Under the pieces are notes generated by a model, which worked only from the letters and a program-made list of their open reading frames with translations, did not search any database and had not been told where the DNA came from. 64,000 bases of DNA. It comes from CAITSH01 sp945892985. Lineage in GTDB: Bacteria > Pseudomonadota > Gammaproteobacteria > Burkholderiales > SG8-39. Positions 52,232-60,306 of this stretch are shown piece by piece. A program made the translations under genes and the position numbers. Position 1 is the stretch's first letter; each line of letters starts with the position of its first letter. The stretch lies in the NCBI GenBank assembly GCA_945892985.1, contig CAMDDU010000013.1, positions 34,572-98,571 of the forward strand. The letters run 5' to 3'.

Positions 52232-52324
52232 GTCCTTGCGTGGAGCGCAGCGACGAAGCAATCTCGTGGTCGTGTGAGAGACCTGATCGACGCGACGAGA
52301 TGGCTTCGCTGCGCTCGCAATGAC
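52232..52324. repeat. Palindromic dispersed repeat, copy B (duplicated with copy A)
   Basis: It lies exactly 208 bp after copy A, showing it was copied by the tandem duplication. The left arm has drifted (GTCCTTGCGTGG), the right arm is intact. Confidence 0.85.
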
Positions 52325-52364
52325 GAAAAATTTTTAGGGAAATTTAAAACCAAGGACCTTACCC

Positions 52365-53219
52365 ATGCGCATTTGCCGCTTTAACGACAACCGCCTCGGC
52401 CTGGTGCTGGCGGACGGCATACACGATGTCTCCAGCGTGCTCGCCTCAATTCCTGCATCGGGTTATCCGCTACCTTCACATGATCTGCTGATCGCCAACC
52501 TTGCCATGCTGCGTCCACTGATTGAACAGGCGGCCAAGGGCACGCCCGCGATCAAGCTTGAGTCGGTGAGCCTGCTCAGCCCCGTGGCCAACCCTGGCAA
52601 GATCATCGCCGCGCCGGTGAATTACAAAAAGCATCTCGAGGAGGTGCTCGCCGACAAGGGCATACACCATGGCAAGCTCGTAGACGAAATCCAGCGCGCC
52701 GGCCTGTTCCTCAAGGCGACCAGTTCCCTGGTGGGTGCCGGTGCCGGGGTCGACCTGGTGCATACCGACAGGCGCAACGACCACGAAGTCGAGCTGGCCG
52801 TGGTCATCGGTAGCAGGGCAAAAAACCTCAAACTTGCCGATGCACTCGCGCATGTGGCCGGCTATTGCATCGGCTTGGATATCACCATACGCGGTCCGGA
52901 AGACCGCAGTTTTCGCAAATCGCCGGACAGCTACTGCGTGCTCGGCCCTTGGCTGGTGACTTCCGACGAGCTGCCCGACCCGTCGCACCTTGATCTTTCT
53001 ATCAAGGTTAACGACCAGTTCCGCCAGCAGTCCAATACTTCCGATTTGATACTCAGCGTACAGGAGCTGATCGTTTGGGCTTCTTCGTTTTACACGCTGC
53101 ACCCGGGAGACGTGATCATCACCGGTACGCCGCAGGGTGTCGGCCCGATCAAGCCGGGTGACGTGATGGACGCCGAGGTGCAGTGCATAGGTGCGATGCG
53201 GGTCGCAGTGCGCGCTTAG
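52365..53219 (+). CDS. Fumarylacetoacetate hydrolase family protein
   Basis: A 284-residue FAH-fold enzyme. IIAAPVNYKKHLEE is the entry to the catalytic domain, RRNDHEVELAVVIGSRAKN holds the metal-binding E-x-E, IRGPEDRSFRKSPDSYCVLGPW and VIITGTPQGVGPIKPGDVM are the other conserved blocks. The family hydrolyses or isomerises acylpyruvates from aromatic ring cleavage. AAGGA lies before the ATG at 52365; the identical upstream context at 52157 is its duplicate. Confidence 0.91.
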   Translation: MRICRFNDNRLGLVLADGIHDVSSVLASIPASGYPLPSHDLLIANLAMLRPLIEQAAKGTPAIKLESVSLLSPVANPGKIIAAPVNYKKHLEEVLADKGIHHGKLVDEIQRAGLFLKATSSLVGAGAGVDLVHTDRRNDHEVELAVVIGSRAKNLKLADALAHVAGYCIGLDITIRGPEDRSFRKSPDSYCVLGPWLVTSDELPDPSHLDLSIKVNDQFRQQSNTSDLILSVQELIVWASSFYTLHPGDVIITGTPQGVGPIKPGDVMDAEVQCIGAMRVAVRA

Positions 53220-53438
53220 ACACGCCAGCCGGGAGCGCCATCCTCAACCCCGATGGCACGCCCCCAAGCCCGCGCGGCATGGCGGCTTGACGACTCAGGC
53301 GCGGCTGAGAATGTTTTCTGCGGCAGCGGCGAAAGAAGCAGGCACAAGCCTGTCCCGTGAGCCCCCGGCCTCGCGCAAGTTTTCTCAAACGCTTTTTCGG
53401 CTCAAAGTGCAAATCCATGCGGCAAACTAATTTTTGAA

Positions 53439-53834
53439 ATGACAGGGCCTCTCGAAAAGCTGCGTTTTGACAAATGGCTTTGGGCGGCGCGCTTTTACAA
53501 AACGCGCAGTCTTGCGCTGCAAGCCATCGATGGGGGCAAGGCCAAACTCAACGGTGAGCGCGTCAAACCCGCCCGCGATGTACGAGCCGGCGACACCGTG
53601 ACGATTCGCGCCGGAGAGCTTGAATGGACGGTGGCGGTGCTTGGTGTGTCGGACCGGCGTAGACCGGCCAGCGTCGCGGTGCTGCTCTATGCCGAGGGCG
53701 AAGAGAGTCGAAATAAACGCGAATTGATGGTCGCTATGCGACGCACCGGCCCGCAGCCCGATCCGGACGCCAAGGGCCGGCCGACCAAGCGTGACCGCAG
53801 GTTGATCCACCGTTTTACCGAAGGCGATGACTGA
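53439..53834 (+). CDS. hslR: S4-domain RNA-binding protein, heat-shock protein 15 (HslR) type
   Basis: A 131-residue protein with the S4 fold at the N-terminus: LRFDKWLWAARFYKTRSLALQAIDGGKAKLNGERVKPARDV. The basic C-terminal tail RRTGPQPDPDAKGRPTKRDRRLI is usual for Hsp15. Hsp15 recycles 50S subunits carrying stalled nascent chains. It is separate from the neighbouring catabolic genes. Confidence 0.9.
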   Translation: MTGPLEKLRFDKWLWAARFYKTRSLALQAIDGGKAKLNGERVKPARDVRAGDTVTIRAGELEWTVAVLGVSDRRRPASVAVLLYAEGEESRNKRELMVAMRRTGPQPDPDAKGRPTKRDRRLIHRFTEGDD

Positions 53835-54020
53835 CGGTGAGAAAGAGCGGCAAGGGCATTTGGGTGGTTTGGGGGGGAGATGTGCTGTGGGGGGAGCGCT
53901 ATCCGGTATGCTTGCAGGCCGGGTTGGCGCTTGGCCACGAAGATTGATCAAGTCTGGGCTGAAAAAACCCAAAGTTGAGGCGGCACCCGCCACCGCCATC
54001 GCATTTTTAGAGGAGTTAAA

Positions 54021-55019
54021 TTGAACAAACCCAATCGATTGCTACGACATTGCGGCGCCGCGTTAAGCCTGCTGCTACTGGCGCTTACTCCGGCGGCCAT
54101 GGCACAAAGCACCTATCCCTCGCAGACCATCAAACTGGTCGTGCCCTATCTTGCGGGCGGCGGCGTCGATATCGTCGCGCGCCTGCTGGGAGAGCAATTG
54201 CGCGCCCAAGAGGGCTGGAATGTCATCGTCGACAACAAACCGGGCGCCTCGGGCATGATAGGTACGCAGTTCGTCGCGCGCGCGCCGGCCGACGGCTACA
54301 CCTTGCTGATGTCGGCTTCAGGCGAAATTGTCGTGACGCCGCACTTGTTCAAGAAGCAGATGGCCTACGATGCGGACAAGGACTTGCAGCCGATCACGCT
54401 GATGGTCAAGGTGCCCAACGTGCTGGTGGTCAACACCGACATCCCGGCGCGCAACATTGCCGAGTTGATCGCTCACGGCAAGGCCAATCCGGGCAAGTTG
54501 ACGTTTTCATCCAGCGGTATCGGCAATTCGCAGCACCTCGCCGGCGAGTTGTTCAATACGATGGCCGGCACGCAGATCGTGCATGTTCCCTACAAGGGCG
54601 CTTCGCAACAGCTCACCGACGTCGCGGCCAAGCAGGTGTCGATGACTTTTGTCAGCATCGCCTCGGCGCTGCCCCTCATCAAGAGCGGCCAGATCAAGGC
54701 CATTGCCGTGACGTCGAGGGAGCGTGTGCCGGCGTTGCCCGACACGCCTGCCCTGACCGAGCACAAGCCGCTGGCAGGCTACGAGCTGGTCAACTGGTTC
54801 GGGTTTTTTGCACCCGCGGGCATTCCCGCACCGGTGCTGGCCAGGATCAGCGATGCGGCGCAAAAAGCCCTGAAGAACCCGGAGTTCGCGAAAAAACTGC
54901 TTGCCCAGGGCGGTGAGCCTACCCCAGACACGCCCGAGGGCTTTCGTGCCTTCGTGCGCGCCGAGTCGGCCAAGTTTCAGCGCATCATCATCGAGTCCAA
55001 GGTCACGCTGGAAAACTGA
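54021..55019 (+). CDS. TctC/Bug family solute-binding protein next to an aconitase
   Basis: A 332-residue receptor with signal peptide ending AMAQ, then STYPSQTIKLVVPYLAGGGVDIVA. DNKPGASGMIGTQFVARAPADGYT and VHVPYKGASQQLTDVAAKQV are family motifs. The start is TTG at 54021 with GAGGAG 8 bp upstream. Only 13 bp separate it from the aconitase gene, suggesting a tricarboxylate ligand such as citrate or aconitate. Confidence 0.92.
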   Translation: MNKPNRLLRHCGAALSLLLLALTPAAMAQSTYPSQTIKLVVPYLAGGGVDIVARLLGEQLRAQEGWNVIVDNKPGASGMIGTQFVARAPADGYTLLMSASGEIVVTPHLFKKQMAYDADKDLQPITLMVKVPNVLVVNTDIPARNIAELIAHGKANPGKLTFSSSGIGNSQHLAGELFNTMAGTQIVHVPYKGASQQLTDVAAKQVSMTFVSIASALPLIKSGQIKAIAVTSRERVPALPDTPALTEHKPLAGYELVNWFGFFAPAGIPAPVLARISDAAQKALKNPEFAKKLLAQGGEPTPDTPEGFRAFVRAESAKFQRIIIESKVTLEN

Positions 55020-55032
55020 GCTGGGTGTTTTG

Positions 55033-57696
55033 ATGACCGACATGCAAGGCCGGCTGCAGGCAGGTGGCAAGACCTATGCGCTGCTCAGTCTTCAGCGTGC
55101 ATTGCCCGCGGACACGCTCCCGCGCATCCCGTATGTGCTGCGTGTGCTGTTTGAGAACGCGTTGCGCAACGAACCCGATTCGCTGGCGGCGATCACGCAG
55201 TGGGTCGCCGATCGCAGCCTCGAGCGCGAGATTCCGTTTTATCCGCTGCGCGTGCTGATGCACGACACCACCTGCTCGCCGGCCCTGGCTGATTTCGCCG
55301 CCATGCGGGATGCCGTGGCGGCGGGCGGGGGCGACCCGGCGCGCATCAATCCGGTGATCCCAGTGCATCTGGTGATCGATCATTCGATCGCGGTCGATCA
55401 CTATGGCGTCGCCGACGCCATGGATCTCAACCGCAAGCTGGACTTTGCGCGCAATACCGAGCGTTACGGTTTTGTGAGATGGGCGCAGAACAGCCTGGCC
55501 AATTTTCGCGTGGTGCCGCCAGGAACGGGAATCATCCATCAGATCAACCTGGAGCTGCTTGCTGACGCGGTGACGGTCATCGAACGCCCCGGCGATGTGC
55601 CGCTCGCCTGCCCGGACACGCTGCTGGGTACCGACAGCCACACGCCGATGATAGGCGCGTTGGGCATCCTGGCATGGGGCGTGGGTGGTATCGAGGCCCA
55701 GGCGGCGATGCTCGGTCAACCCCTGGCCGTTCGCATCCCCGATGTGGTCGGCGTGCACATGCGTGGCGCGCTTGCGCCCGGCGTCACCGCCACTGACCTG
55801 GTTTTGCGCGTGACCGAGATGCTGCGTGCCCATGGCGTACTGGGCAAGTTCGTCGAGTTTTTCGGTGTCGGCGCGGGTAGTCTGTCGCTTGCGGATCGCG
55901 CGACGGTGGCGAACATGGCGCCCGAATACGGCGCCACCACGGCGTTTTTTCCGATGGACAAGGTGGCCATCGATTATTTGCGTGCGAGCGGTCGCCCGCC
56001 GGCGCTACTGGAACTCATCGAGTCCTATATGCGCGCCCAGGGGCTGTGGTGGGAAGAGGGCGCGGTGGTGCCCGAGTACAGCGGGCTGCTGGAGCTCGAT
56101 CTGGTGGCGGTCGAGCCCTGCATGGCCGGTCCGCGCCTGCCGCACGATCGCAAACCGCTGTCGCGTGTAGGGCCGGGTTTTTTGCACGACCTGCCGGGGC
56201 TCGCCCCCAAAGGCGCGCCGCAAACGCCGCGTGTGTTTGCCGATGCTGGCGCCGGCTATGCGCTGTGCGACGGCGCGGTGGTGCTCGCCGCCATAACCAG
56301 TTGCACCAACACCTCCAACCCGGCTTTGGTGATAGGCGCCGGTTTGCTGGCACGCAAGGCGAGGGCGCTCGGCCTGACGCGCCAGCCCTGGGTCAAGACC
56401 TCGCTGTCGCCAGGTTCCAAGGTGGTGGCCGACTACCTGCAGTCCTCCGGCCTGCAGGAGGACTTTGACGCACTGGGATTCAACCTTGCCGGCTACGGTT
56501 GCATGACCTGCATCGGCAACTCGGGCAGTCTTGAGGCGGCGGTGGTGTCCGCGGTTGAGCAAAATGGATTGTGTGCGGTGGGTGTGCTCTCGGGGAATCG
56601 CAATTTCGACGGGCGCGTCAATCCGCATCTTGGCGCCGCCTATCTCGCGTCGCCGGCCTTGGTGGTCGCCTACGCGCTGGCCGGCAACATTGTCATCGAC
56701 ATTGCGAACGAGGCGCTCGGCCGCGCTGCATCGGGCGAAGCGGTCTACCTGCGCGACATCTGGCCTTCAGACGCAGAGATCCACGCTGTCATGGCCGCAC
56801 ACCTGACGCCGCAGGCCTATGTGGCGCGCTATCGCGATGTCTGGCAGGGCTCGGACGAGTGGCAGGCCATCAAGGCGCCCGACGATGTGTTGTTTCCGTG
56901 GGATCAGGTTTCCGATTACATCCGCCGCCCGCCTTATTTCGACGGCTTTTCTCCGCACCAGCCCGCGCCCCTGAGCTTAGAGAACGCGCGTCCCTTCATG
57001 ATCCTGGGCGACAACGTCACCACCGACCATATCTCGCCGGCGGGCGCGATCCCGAAGGAAAGCCTCGCCGGGCGCCATCTTTTGTCGCACGGCGTGCCGG
57101 TGGCGATGTTCAACCAGTACGCCACGCGCCGCAGCAACCACGAGGTGATGCTGCGCGGCGCATTCAGCAATCCGCGGCTGGTGAATGAGTTGCCGGGTGC
57201 GGCTGTGCCCGGCGGTCCGACCTGCCTCACGCTCGACACCGATGGCGCGCAGCCTATGACCGCCTACGAGGCGGCGCAGAGCTTTCGCGAGCGCGGCTTG
57301 CCGCTGGTGCTGCTCGCCGGTAAAAATTACGGCGCGGGCTCGAGTCGCGATTGGGCGGCCAAGGTGTCGGCGCTGCTGGGCGTGCGCGCCGTGATTGCCG
57401 CGAGCTTTGAACGCATACATCGCAGCAACCTCATCGGCATGGGCGTCATTCCCTTGTTGCTGCCGGCGGGGCTGGAGCGCGGTGAGCTTTGCCGCCATGG
57501 CGGCGACACCTTGTCTTTCGACGGACTCGGGGCGCTGACCCCCGGGCCAAACCGCGTCACGGTGACGGTGTGCCGCACCGACGGCGGCGTCGCCGCATAC
57601 GAGCTTGTGTGCCAGATGGACTCGCAGCGCGAAATCGACACCTTGCGCCATGGAGGCATCCTGCCTTATGTGGTCAGGGGAGCGCTCGCCGCCTGA
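55033..57696 (+). CDS. acnA: Aconitate hydratase A family protein
   Basis: An 887-residue AcnA-type enzyme. The 4Fe-4S ligands appear as the single cysteine in AITSCTNTSNP and the pair in GYGCMTCIGNSG; DTLLGTDSHTPMIGALGILAWGVGG lies in the core and GKNYGAGSSRDWAAKV in the swivelling domain 4 with substrate-binding serines. It isomerises citrate and isocitrate; AcnD-type 2-methylcitrate dehydratases are similar, and the prp genes that would support that are absent. Its identity to a housekeeping enzyme cannot be decided here. Confidence 0.9.
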   Translation: MTDMQGRLQAGGKTYALLSLQRALPADTLPRIPYVLRVLFENALRNEPDSLAAITQWVADRSLEREIPFYPLRVLMHDTTCSPALADFAAMRDAVAAGGGDPARINPVIPVHLVIDHSIAVDHYGVADAMDLNRKLDFARNTERYGFVRWAQNSLANFRVVPPGTGIIHQINLELLADAVTVIERPGDVPLACPDTLLGTDSHTPMIGALGILAWGVGGIEAQAAMLGQPLAVRIPDVVGVHMRGALAPGVTATDLVLRVTEMLRAHGVLGKFVEFFGVGAGSLSLADRATVANMAPEYGATTAFFPMDKVAIDYLRASGRPPALLELIESYMRAQGLWWEEGAVVPEYSGLLELDLVAVEPCMAGPRLPHDRKPLSRVGPGFLHDLPGLAPKGAPQTPRVFADAGAGYALCDGAVVLAAITSCTNTSNPALVIGAGLLARKARALGLTRQPWVKTSLSPGSKVVADYLQSSGLQEDFDALGFNLAGYGCMTCIGNSGSLEAAVVSAVEQNGLCAVGVLSGNRNFDGRVNPHLGAAYLASPALVVAYALAGNIVIDIANEALGRAASGEAVYLRDIWPSDAEIHAVMAAHLTPQAYVARYRDVWQGSDEWQAIKAPDDVLFPWDQVSDYIRRPPYFDGFSPHQPAPLSLENARPFMILGDNVTTDHISPAGAIPKESLAGRHLLSHGVPVAMFNQYATRRSNHEVMLRGAFSNPRLVNELPGAAVPGGPTCLTLDTDGAQPMTAYEAAQSFRERGLPLVLLAGKNYGAGSSRDWAAKVSALLGVRAVIAASFERIHRSNLIGMGVIPLLLPAGLERGELCRHGGDTLSFDGLGALTPGPNRVTVTVCRTDGGVAAYELVCQMDSQREIDTLRHGGILPYVVRGALAA

Positions 57697-57721
57697 ATCG
57701 TTGCTGCGACACCTGGCTGAT

Positions 57722-57756
57722 GGCTGGAAATGCCCGTCTGGCGCGGCTTTTAGGAT
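57722..57756. repeat. 35-bp palindromic dispersed repeat, degraded copy 2
   Basis: GGCTGGAAATGCCCG matches the reverse complement of copy 1 (28233-28267), and the following part has drifted. It lies 26 bp after the aconitase stop. Confidence 0.55.
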
Positions 57757-57874
57757 AAGACGATTTTTTTGGTGGCGTGATGTTGGGCGGGTGGGGTAAA
57801 GCAAAACGGTGCAGTGGTCTTTGGATGGCTGCGCGCAGATGGGCGGTATGATGCTGCTGCTGTCGCCGACCTTA

Positions 57875-57906
57875 AAGGTTTAAGGTTTAAGGTTTGAGGT
57901 TTGAGG
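57875..57906. repeat. Heptamer array (AAGGTTT)
   Basis: Units AAGGTTT three times, GAGGTTT and a partial GAGG, in the 253-bp gap between aconitase and the TauE-like gene. It ends 44 bp before the ATG of that gene. Confidence 0.85.
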
Positions 57907-57949
57907 CCAAGAAGAGGCGTTCCGTAGCCAGGAATTTTGAATTTTCACC

Positions 57950-58705
57950 ATGTTCGAATCTGAAACTGCCACGCTGCTGTTGCTCGTGACCGGGGTGTTC
58001 CTTACCTCCGGCTTCGTCAAGGGCGCCGTGGGTATGGGCTTGCCGTCTATTTCGATTGGCCTGCTCACGCTGTCGGGCATGTCGCCGGCGCACGCAGCAG
58101 CAGTGATGTTCCTGCCTGCACTGGTGACCAATCTTTGGCAGGGCCTGTCCGGGCCGGCGCTGGGCGCGTTGGCAGCTCGCTTCTGGAGCATGATGGTGCT
58201 GGCTTTTGTCGGAACGCTGCTCGGTTCCGTTGTCATGGTCGGCGCGAACGCCAAGCTGGCGGTGTTCGCGCTGGGCATCGTGCTCTTCCTGTCAACGGCC
58301 TTTAACATGTTTGCGGTGCGCTTTCGCGTGCCACGCCGACGCGAGTGGTGGCTGTCACCGATCATGGGAATGCTGACCGGCCTGATCACGGGAGCCACCG
58401 GGGCGTTCGTGTTTCCGCTCATTCCCTATATGGGAGCGCTCGAATTGAGCAGGGAGGAGCTTATCCAGCTGCTTGGCCTGACCGCCATTCTGTCATCACT
58501 CGCCTTGGGTATTGCCCTGTGGTGGCACGGTTCACTCGGGTTCTCGCTCGCCGGCACTGCGGCTTTTGCGCTGTTGCCGGCCTTTGCCGGCATGTTCATC
58601 GGCCAGACGGTGCGCCGCCATATCAGCGAGACGGCTTTTCGCCGCGTTTTCCAGATCGGTCTGTTGTCGCTGGGGCTTTATCTCGCGCTCAAGAATATTC
58701 CCTGA
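57950..58705 (+). CDS. TauE/SafE family membrane protein
   Basis: A 251-residue permease with about eight helices. LLVTGVFLTSGFVKGAVGMGLPSISIGLLTL is the first repeat opening, and GMLTGLITGATGAFVFPLIPYM opens the second. The family exports sulfite or organosulfonates, but many members have other anions. Its upstream gap holds a heptamer array and a palindromic repeat. Confidence 0.9.
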   Translation: MFESETATLLLLVTGVFLTSGFVKGAVGMGLPSISIGLLTLSGMSPAHAAAVMFLPALVTNLWQGLSGPALGALAARFWSMMVLAFVGTLLGSVVMVGANAKLAVFALGIVLFLSTAFNMFAVRFRVPRRREWWLSPIMGMLTGLITGATGAFVFPLIPYMGALELSREELIQLLGLTAILSSLALGIALWWHGSLGFSLAGTAAFALLPAFAGMFIGQTVRRHISETAFRRVFQIGLLSLGLYLALKNIP

Positions 58706-58753
58706 TCAGCAGTTGTACTTGCAGACACCGCGCGTATTTTTCTGCCGGAGCGC

Positions 58754-59437
58754 TTACTTGCCCCGATACAGTTCCGGGAATTCCTTTTTTAGCGCGGCCA
58801 GTTTGGGCAGGTCGTTGAACACGATGTAGGGTTGGTTGGGATTGCGGGCGAGGTAATCGAGGTGGTAGGCCTCGGCCTGGTAAAAGGCTTTCATCGGCAC
58901 CAGTTGCGTGACGATGGGCTTGGGGTAGGTCTTGGCCGCCTGCAACTGGCCGATATAAGCCTGCGCGATTTTTTGCTGTTCGACCGAGGTGTAAAAAATG
59001 GCCGATCGGTATTGTGTGCCGCTGTCCGGGCCCTGGCGGTTGAGCTGGGTCGGGTCGTGCGCGGCGGAGAACAAGACCTTCAGCAACGTACCGTATGAAA
59101 CCTTGGACGGGTCGAACACCACCTTGACCGCTTCGGCGTGCTCGGTCGAGCCGCGGCTCACCTTGTCGTAGGTCGCCGTGTCGGCGCTGCCGCCCGAATA
59201 TCCGGATGTCGACGAGAGCACGCCCTTGATGTTTTTGAACACAGCCTCTATGCCCCAGAAGCATCCGGCGGCGAATACCGCGGTCTCCTGGCCGGCGGCC
59301 TTGGCCAGGGGCGCATCGACAGCCGGCCTGGGCAGGGGCCTGGTTTCGCCTTCGGCGCGTGCCTGGCCGCAGAGGCTGCATAAAATGAGCGCGGTGCTGA
59401 GCAGAATGCGCACTTGGGAGAGCACGTGTTTGTTCAT
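58754..59437 (-). CDS. msrA: Exported peptide methionine sulfoxide reductase MsrA
   Basis: A 227-residue MsrA with an N-terminal signal peptide ending near QARA, so it is predicted periplasmic. The catalytic motif is AGCFWG; the rest (SGYSGG, EAVKVVFDPSKVSY, HDPTQLNRQGPDSGTQYRS) is canonical. After the signal peptide the only cysteine is the catalytic one, so regeneration must use an external thiol rather than an intramolecular disulfide. The ATG at 59437 is preferred over an in-frame start seven codons upstream. Confidence 0.92.
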   Translation of the reverse strand: MNKHVLSQVRILLSTALILCSLCGQARAEGETRPLPRPAVDAPLAKAAGQETAVFAAGCFWGIEAVFKNIKGVLSSTSGYSGGSADTATYDKVSRGSTEHAEAVKVVFDPSKVSYGTLLKVLFSAAHDPTQLNRQGPDSGTQYRSAIFYTSVEQQKIAQAYIGQLQAAKTYPKPIVTQLVPMKAFYQAEAYHLDYLARNPNQPYIVFNDLPKLAALKKEFPELYRGK

Positions 59438-59517
59438 AGGGGCTGGTTCCTTTGGCATGTCGTGTGCATTCGTCGTTGCAGTGTCTCAAAGCTTACATCT
59501 ATGCGGTATGGCCGCGC

Positions 59518-59796
59518 TCCGGTTTCCCGGCATTCAGTGAAGCAGGGGTGCCGAATTTCGAGGCGCGTTCCTGGTTCGGTATTGCCGCTCCGGCCGGGAC
59601 CCCGCGTCCCATAATCGATCGCATTGCCGCTGACGTCTTGCGCGTCGTCCAGACGCCCGATTACCGCAAGCGCGTGGTACTGGATCTCGGGCTTGATCCC
59701 TTCGAAATGGGTCCGGACCAGTTCGCCGCTTTTCTGGTCAAGGATCGCGCCAAGTACGAGCAGCGCATCAAGAACGCCAACGTCAAGCTTGACTGA
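59518..59796 (+). pseudogene. C-terminal fragment of a TctC/Bug binding protein
   Basis: From about 59518 the frame reads GFPAFSEAGVPNFEARSW and continues to VLDLGLDPFEMGPDQF and a TGA at 59796, the conserved last third of TctC proteins. The N-terminal two thirds, including the signal peptide, are missing; the start region coincides with the msrA 5' end. It is a degraded gene copy. Confidence 0.85.
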
Positions 59797-59839
59797 GCTT
59801 CTCGCCACGGCTGTATTGGCGGGCCGCGCGACTATCGGT

Positions 59840-59874
59840 GGCTGGAAAGCCCCGTCTGGCGAGGATTTCCAGCC
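59840..59874. repeat. 35-bp palindromic dispersed repeat, copy 3
   Basis: GGCTGGAAAGCCCCGTCTGG followed by CGAGGATTTCCAGCC; closely matches copy 1. It sits between the TctC fragment and the VOC gene, at the convergent ends of both. Confidence 0.75.
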
Positions 59875-59886
59875 TATTGCCGGATT

Positions 59887-60291
59887 TCAGGCGGCCTTGG
59901 GGTATTCGCAAACCTCGACCAGATTGCCGTCCGGATCGCGCAAATAGATGGAGCGCATGGGGCCGAGGGCGCCGCGGCGCGACACCGGGCCGGTGTCGAT
60001 GGCGATGTTCTGGGCCTTGAGGTGGGCGATCACCGTGTCCAGTGGAACGGCTGCAACGAGGCAAAAATCGCCGGCACCCGGCGTCGGCACGCGCGCCTTG
60101 GTCGGTGTTTCGGTGGCGGCGTCCTGCAGGTTGATTTTTTGCCGACCGAACAGCAGGGCATGCCGCGGCTGGCCCTCGGGGCCGCGGAAAAATTCGCGTT
60201 CCATGCCCAAAGCGCGCTCGTAAAAACGGCTCGCCGCCTCGATGTCGCTGACGGTGAGCACGAGGTGGTCGACGCGGTCGATGAGCTCCAT
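59887..60291 (-). CDS. VOC (vicinal oxygen chelate) family protein
   Basis: A 134-residue protein with paired betaalphabetabetabeta modules. IDRVDHLVLTVSDIEAASRFYERALGMERE opens the first and GPMRSIYLRDPDGNLVEVCEY closes the second, providing H and E metal ligands. It may be a glyoxalase-like, dioxygenase-like or resistance protein; specificity is unknown. It lies 15 bp downstream of the binding-lipoprotein gene on the same strand. Confidence 0.88.
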   Translation of the reverse strand: MELIDRVDHLVLTVSDIEAASRFYERALGMEREFFRGPEGQPRHALLFGRQKINLQDAATETPTKARVPTPGAGDFCLVAAVPLDTVIAHLKAQNIAIDTGPVSRRGALGPMRSIYLRDPDGNLVEVCEYPKAA

Positions 60292-60306
60292 GCCCTGCGT
60301 TCCGGT

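Larger units (their letters stand above)
51982..52397. repeat. 208-bp tandem duplication across the monooxygenase-FAH junction
   Basis: Copy 1 (51982-52189) and copy 2 (52190-52397) align end to end with no gap and about 16 mismatches (roughly 92% identity). Each holds the last codons of the monooxygenase gene, a palindromic dispersed repeat, a Shine-Dalgarno AAGGA and the first 11 codons of the FAH-family gene (MRVCRFNDNRL in copy 1, MRICRFNDNRL in copy 2). Copy 1 gives a chimeric 75-codon ORF from 52157. It explains the whole 346-bp gap. Confidence 0.93.
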
